NCBI GenBank assembly: GCA_039881045.1 | Contig: JAYWVB010000023.1 | Span: 372,001 to 436,000 of the forward strand | Origin: Chaetomium olivaceum | Lineage: Eukaryota; Ascomycota; Sordariomycetes; Sordariales; Chaetomiaceae | Direction: 5' to 3' | DNA: 64,000 nt | Shown: positions 53,170-62,775 of the stretch, piece by piece | Layout of the letters: each line of letters begins with the position of its first letter | Numbering within the stretch: the stretch's first letter is position 1 | Notes under the pieces: model-generated | The model's database searches: none | Told to the model about the DNA's origin: nothing | The model's input: only the letters and a program-made list of their open reading frames with translations | Program-made: the position numbers and the translations under genes

Positions 53170-55545
53170 TTAAAGCTCGTCGTGCGAGTCAGGCTCATCC
53201 TCACCACCGGCGTCACCGCCAGAGTACAGCTTGCTCGTGATCGGGTACGCCACGTTGCTGAGCTTCTCCTTCTGCTCCTCAAAGTCCTCGGCCGAGGCAG
53301 TAGCGGCTGTGTTCAAGTTAGCATCTTTATAACTGGCAGACCAGAAAGGGGGGGCAAGCTTACCGTTCTCCTCAAGCCAGTCCTGGGCCTCCTTGACGGC
53401 GTCAAGGATGGTCTCCTTGTCGTCCTCAGAGATCTTGCTGCCCATGCCCTCGTCATCGTTGACCTGGTTCTTCAGGCTGAAGGCATAGTTCTCCAGGCCG
53501 TTGCGAGCCTCAATACGCTCACGGGTAGCCTTGTCCTCCTCGGCGTACTTCTCGGCCTCGGCGACCATACGGTCAATCTCCTCCTGGGTGAGACGGCCCT
53601 TGTCGTTGGTGATAGTGATGGACTCGCCCTTGCCGGTGCCCTTGTCGTGGGCAGAGACCTTGAGGATTCCGTTGGCATCGAGCTCGAAAGAGACCTCGAT
53701 CTGGGGGACGCCGCGGGGGGCGGGGGGGATGCCGGTAAGCTCGAACTTGCCGAGGATGTTGTTGTCCTTGGTCATGGAGCGCTCACCCTCGTAGACTTGG
53801 ATGAGAACCACAGGCTGGTTGTCGGCGGCGGTGGAGAAGATCTGGCTCTTGCGGGTAGGGATGGGGGTGTTGCGGGGGATGAGCTTGGTCATGACACCGC
53901 CAGTGGTCTCGATACCGAGGGTGAGCGGGTTGACATCCATGAGCACGATCTCCTCAGTACCCTCCTCGCCGCTCAGCACACCAGCCTGGACGGCGGCACC
54001 GAAAGCGACAGCCTCATCCGGGTTGATACCCTTGCTAGCAGCCTTACCAAAGAACTCCTCAATGAGGGCCTGGACCTTGGGAATACGGGTCGAGCCACCA
54101 ACGAGGACGATGTCATCAACCTCGCTCTTGCTGACCTTGGCGTCCTTGAGCACCTGCTCGACAGGCTTCAGGGTCTTGCGGAAAAGGTCGCCGTTGATCT
54201 CCTCGAACTTGGCGCGGGTAAGGGTCTCGCTGAAGTCCTGGCCCTGGAAGAAGGCCTCAATCTCAATGCGAGTGGACATCTGGCTCGACAGAGTACGCTT
54301 CGCCTTCTCGGCCTCGCGCTTGAGCTTGCCCATAGCCTTGGCGTCAGTCGTAACATCGACGCTGTGCTTCTTGTTGAAGGTCTTGGCGAAGTGGTTGATG
54401 AGGCGCTGGTCGAAATCCTCACCACCAAGATGGGTGTCACCGGCGGTGGCCAGAACCTCAAACACACCCTGGTCGATGGACAGGAGCGAGACATCGAAGG
54501 TACCACCACCAAGGTCGTAGACGATGATCTGGCGCTCGCCCTGGGTCTTGTCAAGGCCGTAGGCGATAGCGGCAGCGGTGGGCTCGTTGACGATACGGAG
54601 AACGTTGAGGCCAGCGATCATACCGGCATCCTTGGTGGCCTGGCGCTGGTTGTCGTTGAAGTAGGCGGGGACGGTAACAACGGCGTGGGTGACCTTCTTG
54701 CCAAGGTAGGCCTCGGCGGTCTCCTTCATCTGTTCGGTTGTCAATAACTGACTCAAATTGGCTAAATCGTGGGATTAGCGAGTCAACGTACCTTGGTGAG
54801 AACCATGGCGGAGATCTCCTCGGGGGTGAAGGTCTTCTCAGAGCCGCCAACCTCGACCTTGACAACCGGCTTCTCATCCTTGGCAACGACCTTGTAAGGG
54901 AAGTGCTTGATATCGGTCTGGACGTCCTTCTCCGAGAACTTGCGGCCGATCAGACGCTTGATGTCGTAGATGGTCTTGAAGGGGTTCGCCGCGGCCTGGT
55001 TCTTGGCGGCGTCTCCGACGAGTCTCTCATCATCGGTGAAAGCGACGTAGGAGGGGGTGATACGGTTTCCTGGGGTTAGACCGTCAGTTGGGGGTCCCAA
55101 TATTGGCAGCGCCCATAATCCTGAACGTACCTTGGTCGTTGACCAGAATCTCGACTTTGCCCTTTTGCATCACACCCACACACCTAATATCTGTTAGCAC
55201 TTTGTTCCTGGCCTACGTGTGTGCTCCAACCCCCCCGACATCCTTGACACCGTGTCCTTAATCGCCCAGACCCCACGTAACAGAATAATGCAGATGGCGG
55301 TGAAGTCGAAATCCGAGTTCAAGGCAACTTACGAGTAGGTGGTGCCCAGATCCTGTTGGGGTCGTGTTAGTTCTGTTTGCAATGGCTCCCAGGATGTTTT
55401 AGGGTGAACCTACAATACCAATGACGGTGCCATACTCCGAGACATCGTCCGCCTTAACTTGCTGGACGAAGCCCAGAGAGAAGAGGAGGGCAAAGAACCC
55501 AATGAAGCTCAGGCCGAGGGCCCAGCTCCGCGATCGACTCTCCAT
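53170..55545 (-). CDS. KAR2: ER-lumenal Hsp70 BiP (KAR2/GRP78)
   Basis: BiP folds proteins in the ER, drives import and senses the unfolded-protein state. Six exons (55414-55545, 55333-55352, 55131-55183, 54792-55069, 53364-54729, 53170-53306) give 661 residues. Residues 1-31 are a signal peptide (cleavage likely after QQVKA), and the chain ends in HDEL, the ER retention signal. Hsp70 signatures are all present: GIDLGTTYSCVGV built from exons 1-3, the IVYDLGGGTFDVSLL stretch, and VLVGGSTRIPKVQ. Exon 2 is only 20 bases. The last intron (53307-53363) is 57 bases and stop-free, so retention would insert 19 residues in the lid. Heat-shock-like sites lie upstream. The neighbouring gene HBS1 is on the same strand. 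Confidence 0.97.
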
Positions 55546-55669
55546 GTCGAAAGCTGTGTGGTAGAAAGAAGAAAATAAACGACAACCCTCTTTGCGCTAC
55601 TGCTTGCAGGCGGTGAGAAGGGTGTTAGAAATTGAAGCCGGGAGAAGAGAGAGCGCGCTCTTCTCGAAC

Positions 55670-55723
55670 CGTTCCTACCGGGCTAGTGGTCAGGAAGAAG
55701 AAGATGAGGAACTCGAAGATTCC
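55670..55723 (-). promoter_or_regulatory. Two heat-shock-element-like palindromes upstream of KAR2
   Basis: CTTCTCGAAC at 55670-55679 and CGAAGATTCC at 55714-55723 are each two correctly phased 5-bp HSE units (nTTCnnGAAn and nGAAnnTTCn). They lie about 125 and 170 bases before the KAR2 ATG, where heat-shock control of BiP would be expected. Two units alone are a weak match. Confidence 0.35.
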
Positions 55724-55760
55724 GGCGTCGTCGAGGGAGGTGGTTGGTGAAACGGGAGAG

Positions 55761-55790
55761 GGAAGCAAGCGGAAGCAAGCGGAAGCAAGT
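55761..55790 (+). repeat. Three tandem 10-mers upstream of KAR2
   Basis: GGAAGCAAGC is repeated three times, with the last base of the third copy changed. It lies about 220 bases upstream of the KAR2 start and may be a factor-binding array or simple replication slippage. Confidence 0.85.
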
Positions 55791-56713
55791 TCAGCCTTTT
55801 GAAGGTTGGCTCTTTATTTTTTTGGGGCAACCGGAAATCTGTCCTTATCCTGGCTTAAGCCACCTCGCGCTTCCGCACTGGGCCCATTCGCCGCCTTCTG
55901 AATTGGGGCAACTCACTGGCTCCACAGGGTGGGACGGAGAAAGTAGAGCGACCAACTCAGTGTCTTAATTGACAGCAGATTTAACAAGGCTAGCGGTACT
56001 CGGTACTTGCTACCCCTGGCGTTGGAGATCTGCATGACCTTTGAACATGGAGAACAGCTTGCATCTTTACTCAGCTCTCCCTCACGACAAACGACCAGTG
56101 ATCACCTCAGAATATTCTAATACTTGAGAAATCCTGATATCTATGGCATCATCTCGGTATCATTACTGCAACAGCTTGAACATAAGTATCATCGATCCAA
56201 TTTCTTCTTTCTTTTGCGTGCCACAATCCGTCCCAACGATCGGATTTCCAGCGGTTTCCATCTCCAAATCGGGGACAAGCAAACGGCTGGAGTGCGGTGG
56301 GCTTGCCCCGCAGATGATTGCCCACAGGGCGGGTCGGCTGGCCGTGCAGTGGCACTAAACCCCCTGTTTGTGCCAGAGTGGCCTTTTTCACAGGCCATGG
56401 ATTGACTGCCCTGTGGCGTTCCGCCTCCCTGAGGCCAGACAGTGTTTCATCATCCGGAACGACAAAGAGAATTTGGGCAGTGGAACGAAAGGGAATGCAT
56501 GAGAAAATGACACATGTCAATTTGATGACTTTGGGGGCATCTGAAGCAGGCAATGGCCAGATATCACTGCGAGCAAACGAACATCAGGAAGTGGGACCAG
56601 TGGAAGCAATGACAGTGCTTGGTTCCATGGTGCATGTTGCACCCTTACCCCACGCTCTCTTAAGTAAGGTACAGACACATATTGCCGAAGAGCCTCATTT
56701 CTCGTGACCACCT

Positions 56714-59463
56714 CTATTCCAACAACCCGGCAGCCACCGTCTGTCCACCACTCCTTAAAACCACCCTCTGTCCCGGCTCCAGCGGCACCTGTGACTCCAA
56801 CTTGACCACAATCCTCGCCACCATGGCGGGCTTGACGATCTTGGGGTTTTTCTTGACTACCGCCCCTGTGGCCTTATCCAAGAGAGCGGGGATAGCCTCG
56901 ATCTTGCCGGCTTGGTTCAGCCGGCCCCTGTGAACTTCCACCGGCATGGGCATCAGGATGTCAAAAGCCAGCGCCTTCATTTTGAACGTGTCTGCCTTGG
57001 GAACTGGTTTTGCCGGATCGCAGATGATGTCCCCGTCCCTGACGTGGATGGGATCGATATGGCTGAGGTGGAGCACGACGTTTTGGCCGGCAACTGCCCA
57101 GTCAACTGGAGCCTCGTTGGCAAGGATCGACTTGACATATGCCTTTTGTCCGCTCGGCTGAACAAGAAGTGCATCGCCCATCTGCACAGATCCGGCCTCA
57201 ATACGTCCCGAAACCGTTACGGGGCTCTGCATAGTGCGGTACACCTCAAACACAGTCATCCGCAACGGTTTCGCCAGCGCCCGCGCGCTTGGTTCCGAGT
57301 TTTCCAGCTCTTCCACTAATGTCGGGCCGGTGTACCATGATGCTGCCGGGTCAGATGATCTTTGGACCAGGTTGTCACCGTTCAGACCGGAAACGGGGAC
57401 GAAGGCCATATTCTTCTGCTGAAAGTTTGCCGTGGACAGGAAACCAGACATCTGGTCCTTTATCTCGCTGAACCTCTCCTGGGACCAAGCAACCGTGTCT
57501 AGCTTGTTGATAGCCACAATGATGCGCGATACCCCCATGCTGCGAATTAACAAAGAATGCTCCCTGGTTTGTCCCTTTAGCCCGGATTCGAAGGCATCGA
57601 CGCTGGCGTCAATGACTAAAATGGCAAAGTCGGCCTGGCTAGCACCAGCGATCATGTTGTAGATGTATTCCGCGTGGCCCGGTGCGTCGAGGATGGTGAA
57701 AGCTGTGTGTTCTGTTTCGAATCGTCGAGTAGCGATGTCCATGGTTATCCCCCTGCTACGTTCCTCCGGGCGTTGATCTAGGACCCAGGCGAGAGCAAAA
57801 GAACCTTTGCCTTCAGTTTTTGCCTCTTTCTGAAGCTTTTCGACTGTGCGTTGGTCGACGACTTTGAGATCGAGGAGTAGCCGGCCCATCATGGTGCTCT
57901 TCCCGGCGTCTACGTGCCCGACCACCACAAAACTAGCACTCTTCTTGGGCTTGCTCTTTTCCAACTCGGAAAGGACATCGAGGTTTCGGCTTTTGGGTAG
58001 TGGTGCATCGCTGATCTTCAGCCCATCCACGCCAGCTGTGACGGTGTCTGTGGATGCCGTGCCCTTCTTCTTGGGCTGGGCTGCAGCTGTCTTAGGTCCA
58101 GCTGTATCGACTATTAGTGTCCATGTTAGCGCTTGCTCTTCAAGAGCGAACCTTTCATCGATTTGGCCTTGGCTTGGGCCGCGAGAACGACGTCATCCGG
58201 ACTGGGCTGAGCGAAGGTATCTCGAACAGACTGAGGCAGGTTTGGATATAGGACGACTTCCTCGTCGTAGTCGTCCGAATCATCCCGTCTACGCTTGCGG
58301 ACGTCGAACCAATCAGTAGGGTCCAAGGGCTTTTCCGGTGGGTTTCCCTTGTTGTCCGCTCCATATCCATACCCAAAGCCGTAGAAAGGGTCGGTTTCCG
58401 AATCATTCGGCGTGCGTGAGGCGGGAGGTTTCCAGCAGAGGAGTTGAGCAAATGCAGACGGTTCTGCCATAATGACTTTCCGCTCATCTTCTGGTGCGTT
58501 TGGCTTAGAAGTGCCAGGTTGAACACCAAAAAGACCCTGGCCCAGCGTCGATGCTTCGCCCGTCACCACGCCCGGCTGATGCGACATCTCGGGCTGCGTT
58601 GGTTTGGAGCCTAACACAGGAACGATGCCCTGGGCTGTGAACTCCGAGGTCTTGAGGCGCTTGCTAGATGGCCCAGTCATGGGCACATTTTCCTTCCCAG
58701 CTGGCGTGTGCTCCATCGAGAGCTCTTCTACCTGCATCCGAGTTTGTTCCGCCTTATCGTCGATAGCCTTCTTTTCCTCGGCTTTCTTCTTACGCGCAGC
58801 AGCCAGGGCCTGAAGTTTGGACATTTTTGGTGGCGCACCTGATCCGCCGAGCAGGCCGCCACGAGGTAGCGGTGGTGCAATGAAAGTTGTCTCTCTATGC
58901 TTCGGAATATTGCCCCATGGCATATCCTGGAAGAAGTCTGAATTCCACGTTCGATGCGCGAAGGATACGGCAGTGGAAAGGGCCCTGGCAGTTGACGGAG
59001 GTTCTGTTGTTTGGCGCCATGCTGCCAATTTTGGAGAATAGGTCTGCAGTGCTGGGAGGCCGGCGTCTGTCAGGTCCAGATACTTCGCGGCCCAGTGCGA
59101 TGTAGTGCCAAGTTCAAGGGGAAAGCCGGCCGTTGCGGTATCAATTGCACAAGTGACGGACTTACCATTGGGTGGTTGTACTGCTGCCGGCTTGGTAGCT
59201 TTGGGACGGGGGTTGACAAATTTGGAAATGAGATAGGCAACCGACTTGTCGACGTCGTAATAATAGTGCCATAATGCCTCCTCGATCTGGGCAACGGTGA
59301 CCTTGGAAACCTCAACGCCGAGGGCCGCCTGGACATCAACAGTACCTTGGTTCATGAGCGCCCGGTCTTCTGGGCTAAGCTCATTCTCCTCTTCCGAATA
59401 GCCTTCATACTCGTCCACGGCATCCCCATAATCCAGGTTGCGAATGTACTGATGGCGAGACAT
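56714..59463 (-). CDS. HBS1: Translational GTPase HBS1, with an in-frame SKI7-like alternative segment
   Basis: HBS1 with Dom34 rescues stalled ribosomes. The canonical form joins 59166-59463 to 56714-58110 across a 1,055-base intron (GTAAGT donor, TAATAG acceptor), giving 564 residues. The N-terminal HBS1 domain (DYGDAVDEYEGYSEEENELS; EALWHYYYDVDKSVAYLI) is in exon 1. The GTPase shows GHVDAGKST, DAPGH, NKLD and the G5 SGL. The large intron is open in frame with exon 1 and runs to TAA at 58126-58128, giving a 445-residue product without the GTPase. That segment has KLQALAAARKKKAEEKK and ends near PSPDDVVLAAQ, features I associate with SKI7-like isoforms that bind the exosome. A weak 41-base intron (58111-58151, GTTCGC donor) could also join the long form to the GTPase in frame. 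The acceptor nine bases further (ACAG, exon from 58101) would also work. Confidence 0.92.
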
Positions 59464-60186
59464 CTTGGCTGGTGACGAGGACGCAGAAAAGTGTTGTGGT
59501 GAAGAAAGGTTTGGAGTGGGTTGGAGGTCTGTTGGTTGAAGTATCGGGCGGCACGGCTGCCGGAATGCGATCTATGAGTTTATGGTAAGTAAAAGATACA
59601 AGAAGCCGAACTTCTGACAGGTGTGACGACACAGTCACCTACACTTTGCGTAACTCCTCGTCCGCGATTGACCGGCAAGTTTTAGACGTAACAGCGGACA
59701 AATGTTGCTGTAAAAACAAAACTGGAAATTCCAACCCCGCTTGTAATATCTGGCAATTGAAACCAAAACTTGTCCCCTCCGTGAGGTCTGGGCGGATCAC
59801 GGTGCTGGAGCTTAGTGTTGTGTTGTCGCGGGGCAGTTGCCAGGGCATAGGCGGTTGTGCCAGGCTGACCCCACCATCGTGGTCGCGAAATGACCCCATG
59901 AGGCTAAGGCGGTGAAGGCCTAAATCGCGGGGCAGCTGCGGGTCGGCCACCATAAACCAACCACAGCACCGTGCCGGACTTAGATTCTGCCGTAGTCCGC
60001 CTGAAGCCAGCCGGTGTGGTGCCTCAATTTTTTGAGCTTTGGAGATAGGGAGCGAACAGTGCCTAGCTTTAAGCGGATCCCTGGTGCCTGTTTCCTCGAC
60101 ACGATAATCTGGACTTCAACTCTGAAGTTCCATCTTCTTCTCGGACAAGCTTCGTGCAACTCACGGGATAAACAGCAGCTGCAAAA
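59464..60186. other. Divergent promoter region, HBS1 / CCT5
   Basis: About 720 bases between outward-pointing starts. No gene or repeat is recognised. Confidence 0.45.
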
Positions 60187-62077
60187 ATGGCGATGAGTAT
60201 GTCCCCTATGACCCCCGCATCAACCGCAAAAGTCGGAGAGCTAACACGCCGACCCTCGCCTAGACTTGGATTTGGCGAACGGTATGCGACAACATATCTC
60301 GCCAGGGCTCGGGTGGTTTGCTAACTATTTTATGCTGCAGCCTCCGTGATACAGGACGAGCAAGGTCGGCCGTTCATCGTCGTTAGAGAGTCGGTCGCAT
60401 CCCCACCCTCGCACCCTTGCCTTCCCCCGCTGACCCCTCCTGTAGCCAGGGCAAGAAGAAGCGCCAGTACGGAAACGAGGCCGTCAAGTCCCACATTCTC
60501 GCCGCTCGTACCGTTGCCAACATCGTCAAGACCTCATTAGGCCCCCGCGGCCTCGACAAGATCCTCATCTCCCCCGACGGTGATATCACAGTAACAAATG
60601 ATGGCGCCACTATTCTGCAGCAGATGGAGGTTACAAACCATGTTGCGAAGTTGCTGGTAGAGCTCTCCAAGTCACAAGACGACGAAATCGGTGACGGGAC
60701 AACGGGCGTGGTTGTTTTGGCCGGTGCTCTCCTGGAACAGGCGGCCGAGCTCATCGACAAGGGGATCCATCCCATCCGGATTGCCGACGGGTATGACCAG
60801 GCCTGCGACATTGCCGTGGCCGAGCTCGACAAAATTTCCGACGTGATCGAGTTTAGCAAGGAGAAGACGGAGAACCTAGTCAAGGTGGCAAGGACAAGCC
60901 TGGGGAGCAAGATCGTCTCGAAGGCCCATGACCAGTTCGCCAACATTGCTGTAGATGCCGTCCTCTCCGTTGCCGACTTGGAGCGCAAGGATGTCGACTT
61001 TGAGTTGATCAAGGTGGATGGCAAGATGGGCGGCGCTCTCGAGGACACCATCCTCGTAAAGGGCGTCATTATCGACAAGGACTTCTCTCACCCTCAGATG
61101 CCCTCCGAGGTGCGGGACGCCAAAATCGCCATCCTGACGTGCGCCTTTGAGCCGCCCAAGCCCAAGACGAAGCACAAGCTTGAGATTAACAGCGTGGAGG
61201 AGTTCAAGAAGCTGCAAACTTACGAGCGTGAGAAGTTTATCGAGATGATTCAACAAATAAAGGATGCCGGCGCGAACCTGGCCATCTGCCAGTGGGGTTT
61301 CGATGACGAAGCCAATCATCTTCTCCTCCAGAACGACCTCCCTGCGGTAAGGTGGGTGGGCGGCCCGGAGATTGAACTCATCGCAATTGCGACCAACGGC
61401 CGGATTGTTCCTCGGTTTGAGGACCTAAAGTCCGAGAAACTAGGAAGGGCGGGAATTGTCCGGGAGATGACCTTTGGTACAACAAGAGAGAAGATGCTCG
61501 TCATCGAGGAGTGCGCCAACACGCGGGCCGTCACCGTCTTTGTCAGGGGAAGCAACAAGATGGTAAGTCTCCAACCCCGCCTACAAGTTACCGAGAACAT
61601 CCATCTAACACTATGTAGATCATCGACGAGGCCAAGCGCTCCCTCCATGACGCCCTTTGCGTGGTCCGCAACCTGGTCCGCGACAACCGCGTCGTCTACG
61701 GCGGTGGCTCGGCCGAAATTGCCTGCAGTTTGGCAGTCGAGGACGCCGCCGTCAAGACTCCCGGTCTGGAGCAGTACGCAATGCGTGCGTTTTCCGAGGC
61801 TCTCGACTCTATCCCCATGGCCCTAGCCGAGAACAGCGGTCTTAACCCGATCGCCACTCTCGCCGAGGTCAAGAGCCAGCAGGTCAACGACCCCTCCGGC
61901 CGCGGCCGTCTGGGTGTTGACTGCATGAGCCGCGGGTCCAACAACATGAAGGAGGCGTTTGTGATTGACCCGTTGATCGGCAAGAAGCAGCAGCTCATGT
62001 TGGCTACCCAGCTCTGCCGTATGGTGCTTAAGGTGAATAATGTTATTATCGCTGGGTCAGGCGAGGACGACTTCTAG
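60187..62077 (+). CDS. CCT5: Chaperonin TRiC/CCT subunit epsilon
   Basis: CCT5 is one of eight subunits of the cytosolic chaperonin that folds actin, tubulin and WD40 proteins. Five exons (60187-60196, 60264-60281, 60341-60389, 60446-61562, 61619-62077) give 550 residues, the family length. The first three coding exons are 10, 18 and 49 bases and spell MAMNLDLANASVIQDEQGRP and so on. Motifs include SLGPRGLDKIL, NDGATIL, the ATPase loop GDGTTGVVVLAG, and GGGSAEIACS near the C terminus with a GSGEDDF end. The third intron (60390-60445) has an unusual GTCGGT donor but restores the conserved DQGKKKRQYGNEA exactly. It is divergent from HBS1 and convergent with the HECT ligase. Confidence 0.95.
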
Positions 62078-62775
62078 GGGTAGACATAGAAAGGGGTCTT
62101 TGGACAGGGGTAACCGTCCCCGGATAGCTAGATACCTATCTGTGGGCATTGATACATGCATGAATGAATGTATGAGATCAGAATGACACAACCGGGCTCC
62201 CATATGTGACGCAGTCGCGCCCCCATATGCATGTAATGAAATAAAACGACGGTTCGCTGCGATTTTACACACGCTGAAGACCCAGCTTGACAGAATCCTT
62301 TCTCACCAGCCATACACACTTAGATGGAACAAACAACGTTAGCAGGTGAAGAGAGGATATGTGAGAGAAGAGGAAAGAAGCACTTTTGACTTCCACCAGT
62401 ACAGGCAGGCCTGTCTGTCTAAGGGCCCGAGGCCGGTGCTGGTCCAGAAAAATACACCGCTTGCTACCTACATCGCGCGCCATTAAAGCTTTGTATTTCG
62501 TTTCGGTGTCCCGACACACACAAATTCGCTCACGTAAAGTCCCGATAAATAGTACCGCCCTGCCATTTCCGGCCCCTTTCCGTAAGTAGACCGCTGAGAA
62601 ACGAATGCAATGCGGGTGTGAAGAGAAAGAAAACCCTGGGTAGGCATGCAGACCGCAACTGAAAGCATTGCTTCACAAGCTTCCGCCCCATCGCACCCCG
62701 CCCGGTTAACTTCCCAATCAACCAACCCTTTTCCCTTCGCCGCCCGAAAGAAAAGAGACAAAAGGCCAAAAAGCC
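62078..62775. other. Convergent intergenic region
   Basis: About 700 bases between the 3' ends of CCT5 and the HECT ligase. A short GAATG/CATG-rich stretch lies near 62150-62175. No gene is seen. Confidence 0.45.

Larger units (their letters stand above)
55546..56713. other. KAR2 promoter and upstream intergenic region
   Basis: This 1.2 kb lies upstream of KAR2 and downstream of HBS1. It holds two heat-shock-element-like sites and three tandem 10-mers near the KAR2 start. I saw no exact ERSE (CCAAT, nine bases, CCACG). The 56.1-56.7 kb part has only non-coding-looking ORFs. Confidence 0.5.

Noticed and set aside
53182..54747. 521-codon ORF antisense to KAR2/BiP
   Set aside because: Long antisense ORFs opposite Hsp70 genes are a known by-product of strong codon bias; the sense strand is a fully conserved BiP and the antisense protein has no family features or true start.
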